Source: Gracilibacillus massiliensis
Lineage (GTDB): Bacteria; Bacillota; Bacilli; Bacillales; Amphibacillaceae
Assembly: GCF_001458115.1 (NCBI RefSeq)
Contig: NZ_CZRP01000013.1
Coordinates: 434,001 to 498,000, forward strand
Reading direction: 5' to 3'
DNA length: 64,000 nt
Part shown: positions 54,001 to 61,299 of the stretch, piece by piece
Layout of the letters: each line of letters opens with the position of its first letter
Position numbering within the stretch: the stretch's first letter is position 1
The notes under the pieces: model-generated
The model's input: only the letters and a program-made list of their open reading frames with translations
Told to the model about the DNA's origin: nothing
Database searches by the model: none
Made by a program: the position numbers and the translations under genes

Positions 54001-55690
54001 CTACACTAAAATAACCAATCCAATCTCTTAATAAATCATCTCCACCACGATCACGCCAAATAACTCCTTCATTATCTAATAATCCGTAGCCACGTTCTTC
54101 CGTGTATAATGTATCAGCTGATATCGCCGTATATCCTTCTTTAGTTGGTGAGCCAGCCGGTTGAAAATCATAGCGATAGGTAGCTTCTTTTGTTTGGATG
54201 GTTACAATATCAGAAGGGTCTGATTCTCCTTTATTATTAACACCAGCAATATAGACATCATAACTTTTACCTTCTTCCAAACCGGATAGATTAAATTGCG
54301 GAACAACAGTCGAACCTGCCATTTTATAATTATCTTCGCTAGATAATTTTTGGTAAACACGGTAAATATCAGCACCTGCTGAGGGATCCCAGGCGAAAAT
54401 GGCACCCGCATTACTAATATTGGAAACTCGAATATTCTCAGGAGGATTAGGAACAGCTTCTGGTGCTTCGATATCTCTTACATAGGCTGATAAATTTGTA
54501 TCCAAGTCTGCTATTCCTTCTGATAAAAGTCGAGCCACTTGAATAGCACCATATTCCTGAAAATGGGTATCATCTTGAATTCCATTTGGATATGCTTCAT
54601 AAACACCCGCATCTGCATGTAAGAAAATAGCCTTTGTGCCTTCTGGTCCCACTTCATTAAAATACTCTCTACTGGAAGTATTTAAATCAACTAGTAGTAC
54701 ATCTAGTTCATCTGCAACTTCTTCCACTCCTTGTTTATATTCAGGAAAACTTACATTAAACTCCCCATTTTCCGTATTAAAGTCTCGTCTATTTACAGGA
54801 GTAATTAAGACTGGCTCTGCACCTCGTTGACGAACACCTGTAACATACGTGGTTAAGTATTCTTTAAATTGCTCTACTGTCGTATATCTCTCTGGTCTGC
54901 TAATGGTCGCGTCATTATGACCAAATTGAATCAATAAATAATCATTAGGTTTTATCTCGCGTAAAATCGTATCCAATCTACCCTCTGTATAAAAGGTTTT
55001 GGAGCTACGTCCACCAATCGCATGATTATCTACTTCAACATCTTCTTCAAAAAAACGGTCTAACATTTGTCCCCAACCTGCTTGCGGCTGCCAATAGGAG
55101 TCGTACGTTTGTGCTGTTGAATCACTAGCAACATAAACAGTAGGATGATCTGCTGCAGATCTAGTAGATAACGATTCAATGATTAACCCATTCAATCGCG
55201 GATTGTCTCCTATTAACTGTATCGACAATGATCCATCTATCAATGCAATATCAAATGTTCGTTCTAAATATTCACCACTATTTAATTCTTGGTTCTGAAT
55301 CTTTTGAATATCCTCTGCTTTCACCCCGGTAGAAACAGCTTCATTCTCATCACCGGCAATAACGGTAATTTGATAATCACCTGGTTCTAAATCTACTTCG
55401 AATGTCGCATCTAGATAACTAACAGCATCTGATTCCACTGGATCCTCTGAATCAAATTGAATGGCAGATACATCAGCTGTATCATCAAAACCATAACCAG
55501 TTTCTTCTGAATAATTAGTTGTGTCAGTTACTTTAGTAAAACCCTCACTAACCGTACTGTCTTCTGCCCCAAAATCAAATTGTAATTTATTGTCTGCTGC
55601 GGAAACAAATGTTGGATTTAAAGGAATATTTGGAACTAATAATAAAATACACAAAAATAGCAATGATGTTTTTTTACATGTTTGCTGCAA
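51047..55690 (-). CDS. Wall-anchored rhamnogalacturonan acetylesterase (CE12) - rhamnogalacturonan lyase (PL11)
   Basis: A 1547-residue surface enzyme. Order: signal peptide (about 1-31), malectin-like domain (about 35-175), SGNH esterase of CE12 type (about 183-395), FN3 (about 418-505), malectin-like domain (about 505-645), two FN3 domains (about 655-832), PL11 lyase (about 847-1420), acidic Glu/Pro linker, LPNTA sorting signal (about 1509), membrane helix and basic tail. Esterase motifs: SDSTAQ, GGRSS, GHND and DDTHF. The lyase has calcium-binding repeats DVDGDGEYEY and DFDGDGRSEL. CE12 removes acetyl groups that block rhamnogalacturonan I; PL11 then cuts the backbone. The start is TTG with AGGGGAAAT upstream. 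A cre-like site and a 14-base palindrome lie before it. Confidence 0.92.
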   Translation of the reverse strand: MQQTCKKTSLLFLCILLLVPNIPLNPTFVSAADNKLQFDFGAEDSTVSEGFTKVTDTTNYSEETGYGFDDTADVSAIQFDSEDPVESDAVSYLDATFEVDLEPGDYQITVIAGDENEAVSTGVKAEDIQKIQNQELNSGEYLERTFDIALIDGSLSIQLIGDNPRLNGLIIESLSTRSAADHPTVYVASDSTAQTYDSYWQPQAGWGQMLDRFFEEDVEVDNHAIGGRSSKTFYTEGRLDTILREIKPNDYLLIQFGHNDATISRPERYTTVEQFKEYLTTYVTGVRQRGAEPVLITPVNRRDFNTENGEFNVSFPEYKQGVEEVADELDVLLVDLNTSSREYFNEVGPEGTKAIFLHADAGVYEAYPNGIQDDTHFQEYGAIQVARLLSEGIADLDTNLSAYVRDIEAPEAVPNPPENIRVSNISNAGAIFAWDPSAGADIYRVYQKLSSEDNYKMAGSTVVPQFNLSGLEEGKSYDVYIAGVNNKGESDPSDIVTIQTKEATYRYDFQPAGSPTKEGYTAISADTLYTEERGYGLLDNEGVIWRDRGGDDLLRDWIGYFSVGWDFQVDLPNGLYSVKVYVADFLGSARTDLTIEGVGYGGISAPREGSTDKIVPEVAVKDGNMNFHFGGSTGIANGLEITPILLAPSELNLVEKSLEPNNTSATISWEPAEGADHYNVYRKVEGANQAELVGTTDETTYKDTDNRVGVTYEYTVSTVNSLNTETVPSEPLTVSMVDEDAEVPEAPTNLEVEDYSKNQVFLAWNELDDANYYNVYRAEKEDGDFQLIGQADAGSYEDDTVLTTVPYYYKVNAVNGGGMSADSDVVESPSDTILTKQAEYLTRAPIAVKNEQGVLISWRSLGTDPNTLGFDIYRNGEKITDQPITDRTNYLDVTGDVEAEYEIHPISNGSLYGDISNTTVLSENHLDIPIEKPEDGVTPLGDTYSYHANDTSVADVDGDGEYEYIVKWDPTNSKDNSQSGYTGNVYVDAYELDGTRLWRIDLGVNIRAGAHYTQMIAYDFDGDGRSELAMKTADGTIDGQGNVIGDGSKDHRYTSGYVLQGDEFLTVFDGETGAEIDTVDYDPPRGSVDAWGDGYGNRVDRFLAGLAYLDGETPSLVMTRGYYTRTVIVAYDLIDGKIEKRWNFDTNDEGYSDWAGQGYHSLSIADVDGDQKDEVVFGQITIDDDGTGLYNSGLGHGDALHVGDLIPSREGSEIFSTQEDSGADYGYDMRDAKTGEIIWGEHTGQDTGRGLTADIDPRYVGSEAWAVDGAWNSTTGGLHQSTGEKIGDSIPSANFAIWWDGDLQRELLNHEWNEEAYQGVGVIEKWDYQNQESNVVLKAEGTLSNNGTKGTPAIQADLFGDWREEAVWRTEDSSALRIYFSDQETEHKIYTLMHDIQYRTAVAWQNVGYNQPPHPSFFIGEDMSEPPTPAIYTGEEISEPEDPDEENPDEEPGEENPGEGPGEQPDEENPGEEPEQNPEEENSGEESEDDAEETNEQVHSNTDEEDESALPNTATNTFNWLLASVLFLLSGIIVLLKARKRSNQFKE

Positions 55691-55763
55691 TGTTCATTTC
55701 CCCTTCCCTGTTAAGATTAGAAATTTCATCTTGAAAAAGACTAAATATTTCACCTCCATCTTT

Positions 55764-55785
55764 TGTAATCGCTTACATATGTAAG
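55764..55785. promoter_or_regulatory. cre-like site and overlapping palindrome upstream of the CE12-PL11 gene
   Basis: TGTAATCGCTTACA (55764-55777) differs from the cre consensus at one base. CTTACATATGTAAG (55772-55785) is a perfect 14-base palindrome overlapping it. Together they suggest CcpA control plus a second, pathway-specific regulator. They lie 74-95 bases before the start. Confidence 0.6.
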
Positions 55786-56014
55786 TTTAACAAAGTGGAA
55801 AAAAATGCATATATAAATATCCGTTTAATATTTAGAATAATCCGATATTACATCGACATTTTTTTCATAGTCGTTACTTTTTTATGATTATTTTACGTCT
55901 AATTACATAGAAATTGTGGTATTTTATCGAATGCAAAACTTTTTATGTATAACAACTTACCACATAAAGATACTGATTTTTCTTATCTTAAAACACGAAC
56001 GATACAATAAAAAT

Positions 56015-56552
56015 TGTTGCGCAATATCAGGATACTACGCAACAAATGATGTAGTAATTTTGAGATAATGTTTGTGCGTAGAAACCGCTACGGCTTGTCC
56101 GCTTCCCTTTCCACGGCTTTTTCTCCTCAGCTAACTTTGGAAAGCAAAAACCGCTTGCCAAAGTGGATCTTCGGATAAAAACATGCCGTAGGAGTTGAAG
56201 CGGACGCCTACGCTAATTTGATATTCTACAACGCTAGCATGAGGTAGCATTATGTCATTTCTATTATGTAAAAAAGAAATAATAAGATAACAGCTCAAAA
56301 TGCTATCTGTCACAGTAGTTGTAGAACAAGTATATTAGCGTAGGCCGCCCACTTTCACTCCTGTGGGAACGTTTTACCTGAAGATCCACTTTTTTTAGCG
56401 TTCTTTGCTTAAAAAAGTTAGCTGAAGGTAAAACCCCACGGAAAGGAAAGTGGGCAGCTGGAGCGGATGTTTATCGGACAATACATTTCAAAATTACCAC
56501 TTTGGCTAATACATACATATCGGTTATTGCGCAGTTTTTTCCTACTACGCAG
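56015..56552. repeat. Large inverted-repeat intergenic element (copy F)
   Basis: It opens with TTGTTGCGCAATATCAGG and closes near CGGTTATTGCGCAG. Inside are two inverted units: CGCTACGGCTTGTCCGCTT to GCGGACGCCTACGC and GCGTAGGCCGCCCACTT to GTGGGCAGCTGGAGCGG. It accounts for most of the gene-free 55691-56661 stretch, which also holds the CE12-PL11 promoter sites at its left. Confidence 0.88.
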
Positions 56553-56590
56553 AAAAATCCAAACGATTTCATTTAATCGTTTGGATTTTT
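56553..56590 (-). terminator. Terminator of TCCAAACG type after the NhaC gene
   Basis: The 14-base arms 56555-56568 and 56575-56588 are perfect inverted repeats (core ATCCAAACGATT), with A and T runs on both sides. It follows the antiporter gene and abuts repeat copy F. Confidence 0.85.
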
Positions 56591-56661
56591 GTAATTATAA
56601 AATTCTTTTGTCCGAGCATCTATACTTGTTTATTTAATTGTTATGTTCATTAACCTGACAT

Positions 56662-58215
56662 TTATCGTTTCTTGATTCTTTCTTGCCAGACTAGAACTAA
56701 AGCTATCCCTATTACAGTTAACAAAGTAATGACTAGTGATACGATTACTTCTCCTGTTATCCCATAAACGAAATAACCTATTCCGGCAGCTAAAGCACTA
56801 ATAAAGGCATAAGGCAACTGAGTGATCACGTGGTCTAAATGGTTAGATCCTGCTCCTGTTGATGATAAAATGGAAGTATCAGAAATTGGTGAGCAGTGAT
56901 CTCCAAATACAGAGCCTGCTAATACAGCAGCCATAGCTGGTAAAACTAATTCCACATCATACACTACCGCGATTTGTGCTGCAATCGGTAGCATAATGCC
57001 AAATGTTCCCCAGGATGTACCTGTTGCTAACGCCATAAAACCTGCAAGGACAAATAATAACAAGGAGAGATAATTAACATTCAGTGAAAATTGTTCTACT
57101 AATGTTGCCAAATATCCTCCTGTGTCGATTAATTCGATGATAGAGCCAATCATCCAAGCTAATATTAATATATAAATCGCAGGCATCATGGAAAGTGAGC
57201 CATCTTTTATTACGCTTAATCCAGATCGTTTCTCACCTTTTAATAAAAAATATAATAAAAATGCAACTACCACTGCCAACAGACCACCAACAAACAATGA
57301 TAAGTTGACATTGGTATTTTCAAACATCGTTAAAATGGTGGTGGTTCCTTCTGTTGCCTGATACCCAGTAAAAAGCATCATCCCTACAGTAGCTAAAACT
57401 AATACTACAATCGGAATGAGGAGATGTATCAATTTCCCATTTCCATTTATATGTGCGTTTACTTCCATATCTGCTGCCATCGTCTTCTTTAACGGATCTA
57501 CTACATGTCCAGTCTGTTTCGCCCTCGTTTCATGAGTTCTCATTGCACCTATATCAATGTTATACAAAGCAACTAAGAACACTAATAATAATGCTGCAAA
57601 TGCATACATGTTCAGAGGTATCATTCTGACAAATGCTTCTAATGGTTGAAACTCGGTTATTTCAGCCGCTGCAAAAATAGAACCCAAAGTTCCGATGATA
57701 TAAGCACCCCAACTTGAAATTGGTGTTACCACCGTAATAGGAGCAGACGTCGAATCAATAAAATAAGCAAGTTTTGCGCGCGATATTTTATACCGATCGG
57801 TTAATGGTCTTGATACTTGTCCAACCGCTAAGCTGTTAAAATAATCATCAATAAAAATGAGGACACCTAAGGAGGCCGGAACAAGTTGAGCTCCTCGTCT
57901 TGTTTTCACTTTCTCAATTGCCCAGTCCCCGAAAGCTTTACTACCACCTGATGCCGTCATTACCACTGTCATAATACCTAGTAATAGTAAAAAGCCTAAT
58001 AAATAGATACTACCTAAATTCCATCCCTCAGACGAATAGAAAATATTTCGAAATACCAACCAGATTTGTTGCAAACTTTTCAAGACATCGAATTCATGAA
58101 TCAATAACGCACCAACAATAATACCTGTTCCAAGCGATAGTAAAATTCTCCTTGTTAACAGAACTAGTATCAGCATTAAGACTGCTGGAATCAGCGAATA
58201 TATTGTACCTTCCAT
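56662..58215 (-). CDS. NhaC-family Na+/H+ antiporter
   Basis: The 517-residue protein has about twelve membrane helices. The family regions are intact: IDDYFNSLAVGQVSRPLTDRY (first discontinuous helix region), SAPITVVTPISSWGAY and ATGTSWGTFGIMLPIAAQIA, followed by VFGDHCSPISDTSILSSTGAG. Members exchange Na+ for protons, and some exchange dicarboxylates such as malate/lactate together with them. GGAGG precedes the ATG. It is monocistronic with terminators on both sides. Fits a halotolerant lifestyle, but substrate specificity is uncertain. Confidence 0.9.
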   Translation of the reverse strand: MEGTIYSLIPAVLMLILVLLTRRILLSLGTGIIVGALLIHEFDVLKSLQQIWLVFRNIFYSSEGWNLGSIYLLGFLLLLGIMTVVMTASGGSKAFGDWAIEKVKTRRGAQLVPASLGVLIFIDDYFNSLAVGQVSRPLTDRYKISRAKLAYFIDSTSAPITVVTPISSWGAYIIGTLGSIFAAAEITEFQPLEAFVRMIPLNMYAFAALLLVFLVALYNIDIGAMRTHETRAKQTGHVVDPLKKTMAADMEVNAHINGNGKLIHLLIPIVVLVLATVGMMLFTGYQATEGTTTILTMFENTNVNLSLFVGGLLAVVVAFLLYFLLKGEKRSGLSVIKDGSLSMMPAIYILILAWMIGSIIELIDTGGYLATLVEQFSLNVNYLSLLLFVLAGFMALATGTSWGTFGIMLPIAAQIAVVYDVELVLPAMAAVLAGSVFGDHCSPISDTSILSSTGAGSNHLDHVITQLPYAFISALAAGIGYFVYGITGEVIVSLVITLLTVIGIALVLVWQERIKKR

Positions 58216-58262
58216 ATCATTACCTCCACTATATCTATCCTTACCAAATAATCACAGAAAAA

Positions 58263-58292
58263 AACAGCAATAGAACAAAGTCCATTACTGTT
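58263..58292 (-). terminator. Terminator after the six-hairpin glycosidase operon
   Basis: AACAGCAAT (58263-58271) and ATTACTGTT (58284-58292) pair with one G-T wobble; on the minus strand seven T follow. It lies about 100 bases beyond the stop of the glycosidase-like gene. Confidence 0.72.
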
Positions 58293-58394
58293 CCTGACTT
58301 ACCATTTAATATACTAAAATAGTTTATCAATTTTCAGCTCAGCTGTCATCACTTTTTTATGAAATTATGTAGTGGAAAAAAGTTTACTTAATTA

Positions 58395-60395
58395 TTATTT
58401 CATTAAACCTTTTATACCTTGACACTCCACTTTCCAGTTGTCAGGGAATCCCCATTTTGTCGCCATCATGGCTACTGCAGTTAGTAAACCACCATTACCT
58501 GGAAGATAAGCGGTTAAGGCATCATGCTGATAATTGTGTCCATTAATTAAATATGTGTTTTTGTCTTGCTCCATCAACAGAAAATCCACAGCTAATTCTA
58601 ACTCCCCTATTCGTGCTGCGGTCATCGCACACATTGGAAAATCCCATCCCCAGGCAGTCTCCCACTTCCACTCTTCTTTTACTTTATATAAGGTATTAAG
58701 CATGACATCCTTATCTATTAGTACACCTGGCAAAACACCCAATGACGCTACCATAGATGGATGATCATGATTTTTTTCAGTATAGGTGTTTAAGCAGTTT
58801 TGATGAGCGAGGTATACTTCGTCCATTACATTCGGCTTAGCTAATTTCTCTTTTACTTTCCTCCACTTATCAGGTACTTCTTTACCTAAACGCACACACC
58901 ATTCAATTGCCACTGTTAAACCATAATGCCAATACTCTAATTCATAGGGCGGATTGATGCTGTCTTCCATCAAATGATTTTCTTGTGCTGGGATCAGCCC
59001 TGGACCAAGATGGTATACGTCCTGTTCTTGATCATATCTAGCAAACGATGCCATGAATTCTGCCGAAGAAAAGACAATTTCTTGATATTTTTCTAAGAAG
59101 AGTGGATTTTTATTGTCTTGATAACATAACTCTAAGAGACTAATTGGATGAGGCTGCTGCCAGATTAATCCTGGCGCAATTGGAGATGGTGTCTGATCAC
59201 CTTCTCTTGCCACCATCTTAGGCCACCGTGCCCCCTCGTACCCTTGAGAATGTGCAAGTTTATACGCCTCAGGTAAAATTTCCAAATACCAATCCATACT
59301 TTTTTCAAGGATCGATGCTCTTCCCCATAATGGAAAATGGCTGGCATGCCACCAATGCATTTCTAAATGGAATTTACCAAACCAACTATTGTACATGAAT
59401 CCTGTTTCTTGTGGTGGTACCGATCCACCGCTATGAATAGCAAGTAAATATTGAGACAATACAACACGGCGCTCCAATTCCTCTTTTCTAGGATCAATAC
59501 TTCCTTGAAAAGAAAGAAATCCTCCGTCCAACCAAAATTCTTCCCAGTAAGTCCGGGAAGTTGTAAATACTTCCTCAACGGATTTACTTACTGTCTTATT
59601 TTCTGCAAAAGAAAGGGTAAAATGGCATACTTCTGTGTTAGGTATTAAAGAATAAGTATGATCCTCTTCCTGTTTCAGTTCTCCTTTATTCCAATTCCAT
59701 TGAACAAAATAATTTGTGTCATCCAATTTCCTATTAAAAACCGCCATGTTATTCTCATGTAATGAAATCGCAGTTTTGTGTCCTTCTTTTTGCCAATTTA
59801 GTTTCAAGGTTTGTTCCCACTTAAGATCGGTAACATTTGGGCTTGGGAAAGCTAATTCTATAGCAAACTGACCTGATTTCATAGCAGCAGTTTTCACAGA
59901 AACAGCAATGATATCTTGTTTAGGATCACAACAGGTTTCTACCTTGACCACTTCTCCATCTACTGAAAATTCGCTAACAATAATTCCTTCCCAAAGCAAT
60001 AATTGTTGTGAGACTGGTTTGATTTTCTCACTTGAGATTGGCTCGCCATTTGCATCATAAAAACGAAACCCTACTTGGCCTAGTTGCAATCGATGAGGGT
60101 TTTGTCTTAACCAATGATATGCTTCATCCTCGCCTTCTGAAAATAATGGGTATGGCGCACCTTGATAGGCTTGCATCTGTACATCGTCTAGTGTATAAGA
60201 ATGATCCCCGCCTGTAGCATGCCATCCCCAATTAGACTGTGTGCTAAGTGGGGCAATATAAGCATTGTGGAAAGACTGTAATCCCGTAAAATCAACAGAC
60301 ATACCAAAGTCACCATTACCAATTGATAACGGGGCTCTTGGTTGTATCGTTCTAATAATTGGCGAATGTTTATCAACGATTTCTTTTCTATTCAT
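58395..60395 (-). CDS. Six-hairpin (alpha/alpha)6 glycosidase-like protein
   Basis: The protein lacks a signal peptide. The N-terminal part is a beta-sandwich (about 1-285), starting with APLSIGNGDFGMSVDFTGLQ; the rest is an (alpha/alpha)6 barrel with conserved aromatic and acidic elements (FHLEMHWWHASHFPLWGRA, EGARWPKM, ELEYWHYGLTVAIEW, WKWETAWGWDFPMCAMTAAR). The layout resembles GH65/GH95-like enzymes, but I cannot place it in a numbered family. An in-frame ATG at 60437 exists; the AGGAGGAAGG site places the start at 60395, with an eight-base overlap with the GH43 gene upstream. It is likely a cytoplasmic glycosidase for pectin-derived oligosaccharides. Confidence 0.75.
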   Translation of the reverse strand: MNRKEIVDKHSPIIRTIQPRAPLSIGNGDFGMSVDFTGLQSFHNAYIAPLSTQSNWGWHATGGDHSYTLDDVQMQAYQGAPYPLFSEGEDEAYHWLRQNPHRLQLGQVGFRFYDANGEPISSEKIKPVSQQLLLWEGIIVSEFSVDGEVVKVETCCDPKQDIIAVSVKTAAMKSGQFAIELAFPSPNVTDLKWEQTLKLNWQKEGHKTAISLHENNMAVFNRKLDDTNYFVQWNWNKGELKQEEDHTYSLIPNTEVCHFTLSFAENKTVSKSVEEVFTTSRTYWEEFWLDGGFLSFQGSIDPRKEELERRVVLSQYLLAIHSGGSVPPQETGFMYNSWFGKFHLEMHWWHASHFPLWGRASILEKSMDWYLEILPEAYKLAHSQGYEGARWPKMVAREGDQTPSPIAPGLIWQQPHPISLLELCYQDNKNPLFLEKYQEIVFSSAEFMASFARYDQEQDVYHLGPGLIPAQENHLMEDSINPPYELEYWHYGLTVAIEWCVRLGKEVPDKWRKVKEKLAKPNVMDEVYLAHQNCLNTYTEKNHDHPSMVASLGVLPGVLIDKDVMLNTLYKVKEEWKWETAWGWDFPMCAMTAARIGELELAVDFLLMEQDKNTYLINGHNYQHDALTAYLPGNGGLLTAVAMMATKWGFPDNWKVECQGIKGLMK

Positions 60396-61281
60396 CGTCC
60401 TTCCTCCTAATGCCGCCATTGTTCTCATCCATTTCAATAAAAACGGGTCGCTCGTTCGGGGTTTTATTTGGAGAATGAAGTGTTAAATATAATTGATCTC
60501 GCAAATCATGAAACAACATTCCATGTCCACCATCACTTGAGAATAGTGGCTTCTCATCATGAATCCATGGGCCTGTAATTTTTCCTGTTGTGGAGCGAGA
60601 AATACCCTGAGCATACACATTATCCACGAAGCTTGCCCAAAGTAGAAGTAACTCACCATTTTTCGCATGATAAACATATGGACCATCTGTCACATAATTA
60701 GCTTGTGTATTGCGCGTTTTATGTTTGAATGAAGTTGGCCATGGTGCATCAGATGCTGAAAAAAGTGTTACCGGTTCATCAATTGCTTCTTTTAAATCCT
60801 CACTCAAACGAACCGCACAGATTTCACCATCCCCGACCTGCACCCATTCATGACAAAACACCATCCAAGGCATACCTTCTTCATCAATATGTAACGTACC
60901 GTCTAAAGAAAACCAATCATCCGGTGTAACAATACCATCACTATGTGGTGAGAAAGGGCCTGTTAAAGAATCTGACTTTAAAATGGCTGTACCTCGCATC
61001 CCACTCTCCTTTAATAAAAAGGTAGCAAACATATAATAAGCACCCTTATAAAGATGAACTTCTGGCGCCCAAAAATTTTCTTCAGAAAAAAAGTCCTGAT
61101 CAGGTCGAAAAACTGGATACGGTCCTTCCCAGCTTTCTAAATCATTTCCAATCCAGACATCAAACCCTCTACCCTTTCCCCAAATATTATTATCGGTACT
61201 TCCATATAAATAGTACTTACTGTCTTGACGATCAACATAGATAAATGGGTCTCTAATTTGTACTTCTTGACTGATTTTCAT
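60388..61281 (-). CDS. GH43-family glycoside hydrolase, atypical acid motif
   Basis: A single GH43 propeller of about 297 residues without signal peptide. The base Asp is in QIRDPFIYV and the modulating Asp in FSLDGTLHIDEEG. At the place of the usual catalytic Glu (EGP or EAP) this protein reads VTDGPYVYH, so the acid may be an Asp or lie elsewhere; related GH43 subfamilies show similar TDGP motifs. The conserved His loop GGHGMLFHD is present. The start is ambiguous: ATGs at 61287 and 61281 both follow GGGAG; I prefer 61281 with eight bases of spacing. It forms an operon with the six-hairpin protein. Confidence 0.82.
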   Translation of the reverse strand: MKISQEVQIRDPFIYVDRQDSKYYLYGSTDNNIWGKGRGFDVWIGNDLESWEGPYPVFRPDQDFFSEENFWAPEVHLYKGAYYMFATFLLKESGMRGTAILKSDSLTGPFSPHSDGIVTPDDWFSLDGTLHIDEEGMPWMVFCHEWVQVGDGEICAVRLSEDLKEAIDEPVTLFSASDAPWPTSFKHKTRNTQANYVTDGPYVYHAKNGELLLLWASFVDNVYAQGISRSTTGKITGPWIHDEKPLFSSDGGHGMLFHDLRDQLYLTLHSPNKTPNERPVFIEMDENNGGIRRKDDE

Positions 61282-61299
61282 CTGCATTCTCTCCCAATC

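Noticed and set aside
56131-56313. Short open frame inside repeat copy F
   Set aside because: It lies wholly inside the repeat and has no plausible start or conserved protein features.
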